64,000 bases of DNA. Source: Acidobacteriota bacterium. GTDB taxonomy: Bacteria > Acidobacteriota > Thermoanaerobaculia > Thermoanaerobaculales > Thermoanaerobaculaceae. The notes under the pieces were generated by a model that was not told the DNA's origin, did no database searches, and saw nothing but the letters and a program-made list of their open reading frames with translations. Location of the stretch: contig JACQZW010000072.1 of assembly GCA_016213675.1 (NCBI GenBank), positions 101,939 to 165,938 on the forward strand, in the 5' to 3' direction. The position numbers and the translations under genes are program-made. This document shows positions 24,354-33,047 of the stretch, piece by piece. How positions within the stretch are numbered: the first letter of the stretch is position 1; each line of letters begins with the position of its first letter.

Positions 24354-25736
24354 CTAATGAAGCCCTGAGGGGCCCGACAGCTCCTTGGCGATGGCCGCGA
24401 CGACGGCCTTGGCGTCGCCGAAGACCATCAGGGTGCGGTCGCCGTAGTACAGCTCGTTGTCGATGCCGGCGAATCCCGGGTTCATCGAGCGCTTGATGAC
24501 CATCACCGTTCGCGCCTTGTCGACGTCGAGGATCGGCATGCCGTAGATCGGGCTCGCTTTGTCGTGGCGCGCTGCGGGGTTGGTGACGTCGTTGGCGCCG
24601 ATGACCAGCGCGACGTCGGCCTGGGGGAACTCGCCGTTGATCTCGTCCATCTCGACGAGCCGGTCGTACGGGATGTCGGCCTCGGCGAGGAGCACGTTCA
24701 TGTGCCCCGGCATGCGGCCCGCCACCGGGTGGATCGCGAACTTGACCTCGACCCCCTGCTTGCTGAGCAGGTCGTAGAGCTCGCGCACCTTGTGCTGGGC
24801 CTGCGCGACCGCCATGCCGTAACCGGGCACGACGATGACCAGCGAGCCGGCCTGCATGATCTGCGCGGCTTCCTCGGGCGTCGCGCTGCGCACGGTGCGC
24901 TGCTCGGCCGCCGCGGCCGACGCCTGGACCTGGCCGAAGGCACCGAACAGCACGTTGGTGAACGAGCGGTTCATCGCTCGGCACATGATGATCGACAGGA
25001 TCAGTCCCGACGAGCCGTCGAGGGCGCCGGCGATGATGAGCAACTTGTTGTCGAGGACGAACCCCATGGCGGCGGCCGACAGGCCGGCGTAGGAGTTGAG
25101 CAGCGAGATCACGGTCGGCATGTCGGCACCGCCGATCGGGACGATGAGCGACACGCCGAACAGCAGCGCGAGGCCTCCGAGGACGAAGAACGCCCAGGTC
25201 GTCCCGGGCCGCACGACGAGCGTCACCGCGCAACCGATCGCGACCACGAGGACGGTGAGGTTGAAGACGTTCTGACCGCGAAAGACGATCGGCCGGGTGG
25301 GCAGGATCTCCTGGAGCTTGCCGAACGCCATCAACGAGGCGGTGAAGGTCAGGAAGCCGAGCAGCACCTCGAGGCCGAGCGCACCCATCGTCACCCGGTC
25401 GATGCCCGGCGCGCGGTGGAAGTACTCCGCGGTCCCGACCAGCGCCGCGGCGAGCGCGCCGAAGGCGTGCGACAGCGCGGTCCGCTGCGGCACCGCGGTC
25501 ATCGGCATCATCGCCATCGGCACGCCGATCACCGTGCCGATCACGAAGGCGACCGCGATCCACGTGTAGCTGACGATCTCCGGCGCGAGCAGCGTCCCGC
25601 CCACCGCCAGGGCCATGCCGGCCACGCCGGTGAGCACGCCGCGGCGCGCCGTCGGCACGGCCGACAGCCACTTGAGGGCGAGGACGAAGCAGGCCGCCGA
25701 GCCGATGTAGGCGAGCTGGATGAGGTGCTCCGTCAT
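24354..25736 (-). CDS. pntB: NAD(P) transhydrogenase subunit beta
   Basis: 460-residue inner-membrane subunit that couples hydride transfer between NADH and NADP+ to proton movement. It begins with about nine transmembrane helices (for example MTEHLIQLAYIGSAACFVLALKWLS). After a linker comes the soluble NADP-binding domain III: VIVVPGYGMAVAQAQHKVRELYDLLSKQGVEVKFAIHPVAGRMPGHMNVLLAEADIPYD, then DVALVIGANDVTNPAAR and the terminal YYGDRTLMVFGDAKAVV. Its ATG overlaps the stop of the small alpha-2 gene. It is a supplier of NADPH in the three-subunit form found in many bacteria. Confidence 0.97.
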   Translation of the reverse strand: MTEHLIQLAYIGSAACFVLALKWLSAVPTARRGVLTGVAGMALAVGGTLLAPEIVSYTWIAVAFVIGTVIGVPMAMMPMTAVPQRTALSHAFGALAAALVGTAEYFHRAPGIDRVTMGALGLEVLLGFLTFTASLMAFGKLQEILPTRPIVFRGQNVFNLTVLVVAIGCAVTLVVRPGTTWAFFVLGGLALLFGVSLIVPIGGADMPTVISLLNSYAGLSAAAMGFVLDNKLLIIAGALDGSSGLILSIIMCRAMNRSFTNVLFGAFGQVQASAAAAEQRTVRSATPEEAAQIMQAGSLVIVVPGYGMAVAQAQHKVRELYDLLSKQGVEVKFAIHPVAGRMPGHMNVLLAEADIPYDRLVEMDEINGEFPQADVALVIGANDVTNPAARHDKASPIYGMPILDVDKARTVMVIKRSMNPGFAGIDNELYYGDRTLMVFGDAKAVVAAIAKELSGPSGLH

Positions 25737-26032
25737 GACCTGGAGCCCTTGGCCGACTTCTTGAACATCCTCAGCATGCGATAAGTGATCAGGTAGCCGC
25801 CGACGATGTTGATCGACGAGGCGGCGACGGCGATGGTGCCGAGCACGGTCGACAGCGTGCTCTGCTCCGACCCGGCGACCAGGATCGAGCCGACCACGGC
25901 GATCGCCGAGATCGCGTTGGTGAGCGACATCAGCGGGGTGTGCAACAGCGGCGACACCCGGCGGATCACCTCGATACCGAGGAAGGTTGCGAGGATGAAC
26001 ACGTACAGGCCGACTTCGAGCGCGGAGGTCAT
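25733..26032 (-). CDS. NAD(P) transhydrogenase subunit alpha part 2
   Basis: 99-residue membrane subunit of the split transhydrogenase (PntAB/PntA2 type). It has three hydrophobic helices: ALEVGLYVFILATFLGIEVI, LTNAISAIAVVGSILV, and LSTVLGTIAVAASSINIVGGYLITYRML. The last carries the conserved N-x-x-G-G-Y region. The ATG at 26032 is chosen because it gives the standard length and lies 22 bases after the alpha-1 stop; the frame is open upstream but only shadows alpha-1. The stop overlaps the pntB ATG by 4 bases. Confidence 0.95.
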   Translation of the reverse strand: MTSALEVGLYVFILATFLGIEVIRRVSPLLHTPLMSLTNAISAIAVVGSILVAGSEQSTLSTVLGTIAVAASSINIVGGYLITYRMLRMFKKSAKGSRS

Positions 26033-26054
26033 CGGCAGTCCTTCCCTTCCACCC

Positions 26055-27182
26055 TCAGGCCTTCGCCGCGGCCGGCGCGGGATGGCGGACCTCGCCGTCG
26101 TGAGTGACCAGCGCGCCCTTGATGATCTCGTCGCCGAGGTCGAGGTCGAAGCGCCCGTCCTTCCAGAACGCCAGCACGAAGGCGGTGAGGTTGCGTGAGT
26201 ACAGCGTGCTGCCATGCCACGGCATCTCCGACGGCAGGTTGAGGGGCCCGACGATCGTCACCCCGCCCTCGACGACCTTCTCGCCGGGGCGGGTCAGCTC
26301 GCAGTTGCCCCCGGCCTCGGCGGCGAGGTCGACGATCACCGCGCCCGGCTTCATCGCGCGGACCATCTCGGCGGTGATCAGCCGCGGCGCCTTGATTCCG
26401 CCGATCAGCGCGGTCGTGATCACGACGTCGGCGCCGGCGCAACGCTCGGCGATCAGCTCGCCCTGCTTGCGGTAGAACTCCGGCGACAGCTCCTTCGCGT
26501 AGCCGCCGGCGTCCTGCGCGCTGTCGTCGGTCGGCACGCCGACCCACTTCGCGCCCAGGCTCTCGATCTGCTCGCGGACCGCCGGGCGGGTGTCCGTCGC
26601 CTCGACGGCGGCGCCGAGGCGGCGCGCCGTCGCGATCGCCTGGAGGCCGGCGACCCCGGCGCCGATCACGAACACCTTCGCCGGGAACACCGTCCCCGCC
26701 GCCGTCATCAGCATCGGGAAGTAGCGCGGCAGCTCGCTCGCCGCGATCAGGACCGCCCGGTAACCCGCGATGTTGGCCATCGACGACAGTGTGTCCATGG
26801 CCTGGGCGCGGGTGATGCGCGGGATCAGGTCGGTGGAGAACGCGGTCACCCGGCGAGCGGCCAGCGCCGCGACCACCTCGGCGTTGCGGGCCGGCAGGAG
26901 CGTCGCCAGGAGCATCGCGCCCTCGCGCATCAAGCCCACCTCGCCAGGCGTCGGCGGCTGCACCTTGAGGACGAGGTCGGCCGCGCCGAGGACCGCAGCG
27001 CCGCCGGCCACGATCTCCGCGCCGGCCCCGCGGTAGGCGTCGTCGGGGAAGAACGACCCCGACCCCGAGCCGCCCTCGACCGTGACCTGGATCCCGGCTC
27101 CGACGAGCTTCTTCACCGACTCCGGGACGAGCGCGACCCGCCGCTCGCCCGCCCGCGTCTCCCTCGGCACACCGATCCGCAT
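26055..27182 (-). CDS. NAD(P) transhydrogenase subunit alpha part 1
   Basis: 375-residue soluble NAD-binding subunit (domain I) of the transhydrogenase, related to alanine dehydrogenase. It begins MRIGVPRETRAGERRVALVPESVKKLVGAG. The NAD fold is KVFVIGAGVAGLQAIATARRLGAAVEATDTRPAVREQIESLGAKW, followed by VDLAAEAGGNCELTRPGEKVVEGGVTIVGPLNLPSEMPWHGSTLYSRNLTAFV. It is first in the alpha1-alpha2-beta operon. A perfect 18-base palindrome lies 11 bases before its ATG and could mask the ribosome site (GGGGGTG). Confidence 0.96.
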   Translation of the reverse strand: MRIGVPRETRAGERRVALVPESVKKLVGAGIQVTVEGGSGSGSFFPDDAYRGAGAEIVAGGAAVLGAADLVLKVQPPTPGEVGLMREGAMLLATLLPARNAEVVAALAARRVTAFSTDLIPRITRAQAMDTLSSMANIAGYRAVLIAASELPRYFPMLMTAAGTVFPAKVFVIGAGVAGLQAIATARRLGAAVEATDTRPAVREQIESLGAKWVGVPTDDSAQDAGGYAKELSPEFYRKQGELIAERCAGADVVITTALIGGIKAPRLITAEMVRAMKPGAVIVDLAAEAGGNCELTRPGEKVVEGGVTIVGPLNLPSEMPWHGSTLYSRNLTAFVLAFWKDGRFDLDLGDEIIKGALVTHDGEVRHPAPAAAKA

Positions 27183-27192
27183 GGCACCCCCG

Positions 27193-27210
27193 CGGCGGCC
27201 CGGGCCGCCG
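27193..27210. promoter_or_regulatory. 18-bp perfect palindrome just upstream of the transhydrogenase operon
   Basis: CGGCGGCCCGGGCCGCCG ends 11 bases before the alpha-1 ATG on the minus strand. It could form a stable RNA stem at the ribosome site or be a protein-binding site. No T-tract follows. Confidence 0.45.
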
Positions 27211-27332
27211 AACCGCGATCACGACCGGCCGTGCCGCGACGGGCGCGACCCTCGAAAACCCCTTTGCCGTGACGACTCGAGGCGTGCAACGCGCGGGGGA
27301 GACGGGTTATTGCAGTGGTTGGGGCTTCGGCG

Positions 27333-27665
27333 CTACATCTCGTGGGCGGGAGGCGACGGAATGCGGCCGAGCAGGGCCTCGCGGGGGTCGCGGCCGGCGA
27401 CGCGGCGGAACCGCTCGCCGAGCCCTTCCGCGGCGCCGGCGGTCTCGTCGAGCTCGACCCGCTCGATGCGGTGCGCCGGCAGGAAGACGGTCACCGCGCC
27501 GAGCAGCGCCGGCCCGCTGCCGGCGAACTGCCGCAGGTAGTCCTCGAACGACTCCACCGGGACGCAGCGCAGGGTGACGCCGGCCGCCGTGAGACTTAGC
27601 AGGACCCCCCAGAACTTCTCCCGCGGGGTGCCGCAGTTGACGACGACCAGGTCGCCGTCGGTCAC
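27333..27665 (-). CDS. Conserved hypothetical protein, last gene of the acyl-CoA/MeaB series
   Basis: 110 residues, soluble, no recognised domain. It begins DLVVVNCGTPREKFWGVLLSLTAAGVTLRCVPVESFEDYLRQFA and ends in FLPAHRIERVELDETAGAAEGLGERFRRVAGRDPREALLGRI. Overall it reads as a compact beta-rich domain followed by a helix. The GTG start overlaps the epimerase stop by 4 bases, so it should be translated with it. Function is not known. Its position at the end of the dehydrogenase-MeaB-epimerase series suggests a role connected with that operon, but nothing in the sequence proves it. Confidence 0.75.
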   Translation of the reverse strand: MTDGDLVVVNCGTPREKFWGVLLSLTAAGVTLRCVPVESFEDYLRQFAGSGPALLGAVTVFLPAHRIERVELDETAGAAEGLGERFRRVAGRDPREALLGRIPSPPAHEM

Positions 27666-28069
27666 GGGTGGCCCTCGCCCGGCTGCGACAGCTCGATGAG
27701 CACGCCGCCGCTCGACTTCGGGTGGACGAAGCACACCAGCGCGCCGTGGGCGCCGGGCTGCGGCTCCTCCGACAGCAGGGTGTAGCCCTTCTCGCGCAGG
27801 CCGGCCATCGCCGCGCGGACGTCGTCGACGCGGAAGCACAGGTGGTGCAGGCCCTCGCCCCGCTTCTCGATGAACTTCGCGATCGGCGATTCCGGCGCCG
27901 TCGGCTCGAGCAGCTCCAGGCGCGTCCCCTCGACCGGCAGGAACGCCACCCTGACCTTCTGCGAGGCGACCTCCTCGCCGCCTTCGACGGTCATGCCGAG
28001 CGCCTCGTAGAACGCTCGGCTTCGCTCCAGGCTCTGCACCGCGATGCCGATGTGATCGAGCACCTTCAT
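27662..28069 (-). CDS. mce: Methylmalonyl-CoA epimerase (VOC family)
   Basis: 135-residue metal-dependent epimerase that interconverts (S)- and (R)-methylmalonyl-CoA. It matches the family: DHIGIAVQSLERSRAFYEALGM with the first metal histidine, a second half starting EGLHHLCFRVDDVRAAMAGLREKGY with further ligands, and a terminal SGGVLIELSQ with the metal glutamate. The ATG overlaps the meaB stop by 4 bases. With MeaB it indicates a methylmalonyl-CoA mutase pathway, although the mutase itself is not in this window. Confidence 0.93.
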   Translation of the reverse strand: MKVLDHIGIAVQSLERSRAFYEALGMTVEGGEEVASQKVRVAFLPVEGTRLELLEPTAPESPIAKFIEKRGEGLHHLCFRVDDVRAAMAGLREKGYTLLSEEPQPGAHGALVCFVHPKSSGGVLIELSQPGEGHP

Positions 28070-28998
28070 GCGTCCTCCAGGATCATGGCGGCGAGCAGCC
28101 GCCGCGCCGCGTCGTGCGGCGACAGGGTCCCGGCCGCGACGTCGTCGACGGCCAGCGCGAGCCTCGTCTCCCCGGCCCTGACGCGGCGCCAGACGAGGTC
28201 CTCGAGCACCCGCGCGATGCGCCGCTCGGCACGGGCACGACGGAGGGCGCCGCGACGGCCGTCGGCATCCAGGTGGGCCTGGTGCGCGGCGACCGCCTCG
28301 AGCAGCTCGGCGATCCCCTCGCCGGTCATCGCCGAGAGCGGGAGCACCGGCGGCGACCACTCGGCTTCCGGCGCCATCGCGAGCATCGACTCGAGGGCGG
28401 CGACCTCGCCGTCGGCGCCCGGTCGGTCGGCCTTGTTGACGGCGAACACGTGGGCGATCTCCAGGAGGCCGGCCTTGGCGGCCTGCACCTCGTCGCCGAG
28501 GCCGGCAACGGTGACGACCACCACGGTGTCGACGACGCCCGCAACGTCGACCTCGTCCTGCCCGACGCCGACGGTCTCGACCACCACCCAGCCGTAGCCC
28601 GCCGCGGCCAGCACGTCGAGCGCGTCGGCGGTCGCCGCCGCCACCCCGCCCAGCGCCCCGCGGGTGGCCATCGACCGGACGAAGGCGCCGCGCGCCGACA
28701 GGTCGGGCATCCGCACGCGGTCGCCGAGGAGCGCCCCGCCGGTGAACGGGCTCGACGGGTCGACGGCGAGCACGGCGACGCGCTCGCCGCGTTCGAGGAG
28801 CTGCAGCCCCAGGGTCTGGACCAGCGTGCTCTTGCCGACCCCCGGCGCGCCCGTGATGCCGAGGGTGCGGACGGCACCAGCGTGCCCGCGCAGCTCGGCG
28901 AGCAACAATTCCGCCTCGGCCCCGCCCCGCTCGACCGCGCTCAACGCCCGGCCGACGGCGCGCGGCTGGCCTTGGAGGACCTCCTCGAACAGCCCCAC
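28066..28998 (-). CDS. meaB: MeaB/ArgK-family GTPase, methylmalonyl-CoA mutase chaperone
   Basis: 310-residue G3E-family GTPase that protects and reloads the B12 cofactor of methylmalonyl-CoA mutase. Walker A is GITGAPGVGKSTLVQTL, followed by the family-specific AVDPSSPFTGGALLGDRVRM, then SMATRGALGGVA. The switch region is VVETVGVGQDEVDVA, and the guanine motif is FAVNKADRPGAD. The start is GTG at 28998, 11 bases after the acyl-CoA dehydrogenase stop, with no strong ribosome site. The C-terminus overlaps the epimerase start. No mutase gene is present nearby. Confidence 0.94.
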   Translation of the reverse strand: MGLFEEVLQGQPRAVGRALSAVERGGAEAELLLAELRGHAGAVRTLGITGAPGVGKSTLVQTLGLQLLERGERVAVLAVDPSSPFTGGALLGDRVRMPDLSARGAFVRSMATRGALGGVAAATADALDVLAAAGYGWVVVETVGVGQDEVDVAGVVDTVVVVTVAGLGDEVQAAKAGLLEIAHVFAVNKADRPGADGEVAALESMLAMAPEAEWSPPVLPLSAMTGEGIAELLEAVAAHQAHLDADGRRGALRRARAERRIARVLEDLVWRRVRAGETRLALAVDDVAAGTLSPHDAARRLLAAMILEDA

Positions 28999-29009
28999 GA
29001 TCGCGAATT

Positions 29010-30152
29010 CTACTCGCCCAACAGCTCGCGGGCGATCACCAGGCGCTGGATCTCGCTGGTCCCCTCGCCGATCGTGCACAGCTTGGCGTCGCGCCAGAAC
29101 TTCTCGACCGGGTAGTCCTTGGTGTAGCCGTAGCCGCCGTGGATCTGCACCGCCTCCTCGGCGATGTGGACCGCGGCCTCCGAGGCGTAGACCTTGGCCT
29201 GGGCCGAGGCGCGCGTGGTCTTCGCGCCGGCGTCCTTGAGGTCGGCGGCGTGCTCCGTGAGCAGGCGCGCCGCGGCCAGCAGCGTCGACATGTCCGCCAG
29301 CTTGAAGCGGATCCCCTGGAAGTCGCCGATCGGCCGGCCGAACTGGCGGCGCTGCTTGGCGTAGGCGACCGCCGCGTCGAACGCCCCCTGCGCGATCCCG
29401 ACCCCCAGGGCGGCGATCGAGATGCGGCCGCCGTCGAGCACCGTCATTGCCTGGATGAACCCCTCGCCTTCCCGGCCGAGGAGCGCCTCGGGTCCGAGGC
29501 GGCAGTCCACGAGGACCAGCGATGCGGTGTCCGACACCCGCATCCCGACCTTGTCCTCGTGCTTGCCGGCGACCACCCCGGGGGCGTCCAGCGGGACGAT
29601 GAACGCGGAGATGCCGTGCGGGTCGGTGCCCGGCGAGGTACGGGCGACGACCACCGCGACGCCGCCCACCGACGCGTGGGTGATGAAGTTCTTCGCCCCC
29701 GACAGCCGCCAGCCGTCGCCGTCGCGCACCGCCACGCTGCGCGTCCCGCCGGCATCGGAGCCGGCCTCCGGCTCGGTGAGCCCCCAGGCGCCGAGGATCT
29801 CGCCCGACGCCAGGCGGGGCAGCCAGGCGCGCTTCTGCGCCTCGTCGCCGAACAGCAGGATGTGGTTCGTGCACAGCGAATTGTGCGCCGCGACAGAAAG
29901 GCCGATGCCGCCCTCGACGGCGGACAGCTCCTCGATCACCGCGATGTAGTGGCGGTAGTCCAGTCCCGCGCCGCCGTACTCCTCCGGCACCAGGATGCCG
30001 AGCAGGCCGAGCCCGCCGAGCTGGGCGAACACCTCGCGCGGAAAGTGCGACCGCTCGTCCCAATCGCGCACGTGCGGGGCGATCTCCTCGCGGGCCAGCT
30101 TGCGCACCATCGCGCGGATCTCGTCGATGCTGTCGAGTACGGCGCTGCTCAT
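29010..30152 (-). CDS. Acyl-CoA dehydrogenase
   Basis: 380-residue FAD flavoprotein of the short/branched-chain type, oxidising acyl-CoA to 2-enoyl-CoA and passing electrons to ETF. Visible are [21 protein letters not shown], the flavin contacts [18 protein letters not shown] and [17 protein letters not shown], then [44 protein letters not shown], where the Glu of GEGTSE is the expected catalytic-base position. The start ATG overlaps the SpoIID stop by 4 bases. Together with MeaB and epimerase it suggests branched-chain or propionate-type catabolism feeding succinyl-CoA. Confidence 0.95.
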   Translation of the reverse strand: MSSAVLDSIDEIRAMVRKLAREEIAPHVRDWDERSHFPREVFAQLGGLGLLGILVPEEYGGAGLDYRHYIAVIEELSAVEGGIGLSVAAHNSLCTNHILLFGDEAQKRAWLPRLASGEILGAWGLTEPEAGSDAGGTRSVAVRDGDGWRLSGAKNFITHASVGGVAVVVARTSPGTDPHGISAFIVPLDAPGVVAGKHEDKVGMRVSDTASLVLVDCRLGPEALLGREGEGFIQAMTVLDGGRISIAALGVGIAQGAFDAAVAYAKQRRQFGRPIGDFQGIRFKLADMSTLLAAARLLTEHAADLKDAGAKTTRASAQAKVYASEAAVHIAEEAVQIHGGYGYTKDYPVEKFWRDAKLCTIGEGTSEIQRLVIARELLGE

Positions 30153-32257
30153 GGGTTCCCTCCTCTATCCAGCCCGTCCCACCTCGCGACCGTGACGCCG
30201 GCGTAGTACGTCGCGAGGATCTCCCGGTAACTCGTGCCACCCAGCGCCAGTCCGTACGCCCCGTTCTGGCACATCCCCACGCCGTGGCCCCAGCCGCGGC
30301 CGAGGAACCTCGCCACCCTGCCCTTCGGCCCCTGGCGCACGGTCACCGTGAAGAGCGTGTCGGGCAGCCCGAGGGCGCGACGGAACGCGTACGCGTTGAC
30401 GTCCTTGCCGCCGGCCGCGGCCTCGACCCGCACCTGCAGCGCCCGTCCCGAGACCCCCCGTCTCGTCACCGCGATTCCCCCCACCCCACCCAAACCGAGC
30501 TTGCGGCCGATTTCGTCCAGCGGCAGCTCGCGGACCCACCACGCCCACGCCGAGCGGTCGTCCGCCCGCCGCAGCGGCTCGACCTCGACCGCCAGGCAGG
30601 TCTCGTCCAGGTACCAGCCGGTCGCCGGGGAACCCGCCGACGCGCGCACTGGTCCCGCCCGGAAGCGGTCCAGCGAGCGCTCGAACGCGGGGACGTTGCT
30701 ACCGACCGGCCTCACCGACTCGCCGCCGTCGACCACGAGCTGCGCCCCGGTCGGGCCCGGGGCCATGCGGCCGGTCGCCGCCTCCAAGCGCCCGTCGAGC
30801 TGGGCGAGGCGGACGACCAGCGCCAGCTCCCAGCGCGCCTTCGACACGCCCCGCCCCGGCTCCGGGAGCGGCAGCCGGAACGTGCGCAGCAGCTCGAGCA
30901 GCCTTGCCTCCGTGAGCTCCGGCGCGCCTTCCCCGAAGAGCACGCCGGCCCCGCCCGCCGAGAAGGCGCGCCCGAGGCCGACGGCACCCGCGCCGGGCTC
31001 GCCGCCGCCGAGCGCACGCGCCAGCGACGCCGGATCGGGCTTGACGTCGAGCCGGGCCGCCGCTGCCTCGCCCACCCGGGCCAGCCGCTCGACCGAGCCG
31101 AACCACGCCGAGGGGCTCACCCCGCCCCCGACCGCGACCTCGCGGTCGCCCATGCACGGCACGCCCTTGAGGTAGGGCGCGGCGCGCTCCGGGAAGACCG
31201 CCGCGGCATCCTCGGTGTGGCCGGCACACGTCGAGTGGTACATCGCGTCGATCGGGCGGCCGTCGAACAGCGCGACCTCGCCGGCGGTCTCGGCGACCGC
31301 CTGGTCGGAGAGCGGGTGCTCGGCGTCGGCGCCGCCGTACACCTGGCACAGCGTCGAGTCGCAGATGTCGTAGCCCTCGGCCTCGTGCTCGCCGAGGTGG
31401 GCGATCGCATAGGTGCGCGCCGCCACCGCCTGCGCCTTGAGCGCCTCCAGGGCCGGGAACGCCTTGGGCCCGAGCTCGGCCGGGACCACGCCCTTGAGGT
31501 ACGCCTCGAGGCCGACGAGGTTGACGACGGCAGCTCCCTCGACGCCGGCGCGGACCACGAACTCGCCGCGGACCCGCTTGGCGCCGACCCGGACCGGCTC
31601 GGGGTCGACGGGGACGAGCCGGACCTCCTCGCCGCCCACGCTCTGCCCGCCCTCGCCGCGAACCACGATCCCGGCTCTTACGGCCACGGTGGCTCGCGAC
31701 CACTCCTTCACCCCGGCGGACCTCAGTCGCGCGCCCAGGGCCTCCTCGCTCTCCCCATCGCGACCCAGGGCGACGACCCTGGCGACCTCGCCGCTTGACT
31801 GCAGCTCCGCCCGGATTCCCGCGGCCCGTAGCCGGTCGGTCAGCGCCTGGCCGTTGTCGGCCCGCGCGAACGCCCCGACCTGCATTGCGACCGGTCGAGG
31901 CTGCCCGATCACCTCGAGCGGCCCGCGGATCTCCACGACCCTGCCGCCGACGGCGGCCACGTAGCGCCGGCCGGGCTCCGGGAAGGCCGCTCCCGCCCCG
32001 GTCTGGAGGAGCACCCTGACGGTCGACGGGGAGACGTCGGCGCGGCGCGGCGTCTCGACAACGCCGGCCGGCGGAGCAGCCGGCGCCGGGGTCGGGGTCG
32101 CCGCCGGGATCGGGACCAGCGCGGGCGTCGGGACCGGCAGCGCCTGGACCGGCGGAGGCGCCGTCGCCTGGCGGGGCGCCACCGCACAGCCGGCGAGCAG
32201 CCCACTCAGTACGAGGGCGAAAAGGAAACCGCCAGGCCGCCTCGGTTCAGGCGGCAT
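30149..32257 (-). CDS. SpoIID/LytB domain lipoprotein with SPOR domain
   Basis: 702-residue predicted lipoprotein acting on periplasmic peptidoglycan. Lipobox LSGLLAGC puts the lipidated cysteine at 24, followed by a long Pro/Ala linker. A SPOR-like region at about 123-187 ([27 protein letters not shown]) would bind denuded glycan strands. The SpoIID lytic transglycosylase domain starts near 228 and contains [16 protein letters not shown] (probable catalytic Glu261), [32 protein letters not shown] and the C-terminal [33 protein letters not shown]. The usual SpoIID Zn/Cys region is present ([11 protein letters not shown]). It overlaps both neighbours by 1-4 bases, so it is co-translated with the DnaC-like and dehydrogenase genes. 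No sporulation genes are seen. Confidence 0.9.
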   Translation of the reverse strand: MPPEPRRPGGFLFALVLSGLLAGCAVAPRQATAPPPVQALPVPTPALVPIPAATPTPAPAAPPAGVVETPRRADVSPSTVRVLLQTGAGAAFPEPGRRYVAAVGGRVVEIRGPLEVIGQPRPVAMQVGAFARADNGQALTDRLRAAGIRAELQSSGEVARVVALGRDGESEEALGARLRSAGVKEWSRATVAVRAGIVVRGEGGQSVGGEEVRLVPVDPEPVRVGAKRVRGEFVVRAGVEGAAVVNLVGLEAYLKGVVPAELGPKAFPALEALKAQAVAARTYAIAHLGEHEAEGYDICDSTLCQVYGGADAEHPLSDQAVAETAGEVALFDGRPIDAMYHSTCAGHTEDAAAVFPERAAPYLKGVPCMGDREVAVGGGVSPSAWFGSVERLARVGEAAAARLDVKPDPASLARALGGGEPGAGAVGLGRAFSAGGAGVLFGEGAPELTEARLLELLRTFRLPLPEPGRGVSKARWELALVVRLAQLDGRLEAATGRMAPGPTGAQLVVDGGESVRPVGSNVPAFERSLDRFRAGPVRASAGSPATGWYLDETCLAVEVEPLRRADDRSAWAWWVRELPLDEIGRKLGLGGVGGIAVTRRGVSGRALQVRVEAAAGGKDVNAYAFRRALGLPDTLFTVTVRQGPKGRVARFLGRGWGHGVGMCQNGAYGLALGGTSYREILATYYAGVTVARWDGLDRGGNP

Positions 32258-33009
32258 CACGACGACCTGGCGCGCTCGGGTGCGTTGCGCATGCGGTAGT
32301 CGCCGCACCTGATGTGGACGAGGTCGCACATCTCCCAGACCCGCGAGCACAGCGGCGCGGTGATGCGGTCGGCCAGCGTCTCTGTCCGGCGCAGCGCGCC
32401 CTCCTGCCCGTCGGGGGGAAAGACGGTGAAGTTGGTCGTGAAGAGGGTCGTCCGGCGCGACATGTAGCGGGCGTTGATCACGTAGTAGAGGACGTCCAAC
32501 ACCCACGGCGTCGTCCGCCCCGCGCCGAGCTCGTCGAGGACCACGCAGTCCGCCTCGAGCACCGGGTTGATGATCTCGTCGCGCGGGCGCCCGCCGCCGT
32601 CGAACGTCATCTGCAGCTCCTGGATCAGCTCGACGAAGTTGGCGTACAGCCCGCGGACGCCGCCCTTCGCGACCACCTCGCGGAGCGCGCCGACCGCGAG
32701 ATGGGTCTTGCCGCAGCCCGGTCCGCCCATGAACAGCAGCCCGCGCTCGCTCCGCGGGAACAGCTCGATGAACTCCCGGGTACGCCGCTTCGCCACCCCG
32801 AGCGAGGGGTCGTTCCGCGCCCAGATCTCGAAGCCGTCCACGGTGCACTGCGCGTACCGGGTCGGGATCCTGCAAGCGCGCAGGTGCGCCTCGCGCCCCC
32901 ATTCGCGGCGGCAACTGCAGCGCACCGCCACCTCGCGCCCTTCGCGCGTCACGATCGTCCAACCGGTGCCGCCGCAGATCAGGCACCGAGCCCTGTCGTT
33001 CCCGGTCAT
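32257..33009 (-). CDS. DnaC/IstB-like AAA+ ATPase with N-terminal zinc-finger-like motif
   Basis: 250-residue cytoplasmic ATPase of the DnaC/DnaI/IstB group. N-terminal cysteines CLICGGTGW and VRCSCRREW form a likely zinc-binding knuckle as in primosomal DnaC/DnaI helicase loaders. Walker A is LLFMGGPGCGKTHLAVGAL, followed by GLYANFVELIQELQ, Walker B DCVVLDELGAGRTTPWVLDVL, and sensor TLFTTNFT. No transposase lies nearby, which argues against an IS21 IstB. The ATG at 33009 has a TACAAT box 6 bases upstream, suggesting a leaderless mRNA that also carries the five following genes. A role in helicase loading is plausible but not shown. Confidence 0.85.
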   Translation of the reverse strand: MTGNDRARCLICGGTGWTIVTREGREVAVRCSCRREWGREAHLRACRIPTRYAQCTVDGFEIWARNDPSLGVAKRRTREFIELFPRSERGLLFMGGPGCGKTHLAVGALREVVAKGGVRGLYANFVELIQELQMTFDGGGRPRDEIINPVLEADCVVLDELGAGRTTPWVLDVLYYVINARYMSRRTTLFTTNFTVFPPDGQEGALRRTETLADRITAPLCSRVWEMCDLVHIRCGDYRMRNAPERARSS

Positions 33010-33015
33010 CGCCGC

Positions 33016-33021
33016 ATTGTA
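33016..33021 (-). promoter_or_regulatory. Putative -10 box, leaderless start of the DnaC-like operon
   Basis: TACAAT on the minus strand ends 6 bases before the ATG at 33009. It is divergent from the mutY box at 33036-33041, which has the same geometry. Confidence 0.5.
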
Positions 33022-33035
33022 GCCCGGCCGCACGG

Positions 33036-33041
33036 TAGACT
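33036..33041 (+). promoter_or_regulatory. Putative -10 box, leaderless start of mutY
   Basis: TAGACT lies exactly 6 bases before the GTG at 33048. Only 38 bases separate the two divergent start codons, too few for two conventional 5' leaders. Confidence 0.5.
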
Positions 33042-33047
33042 CCGCGG

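Noticed and set aside
32257..33009. IS21 helper ATPase IstB
   Set aside because: No IstA transposase or terminal inverted repeats; N-terminal cysteine motif favours the DnaC/DnaI group.
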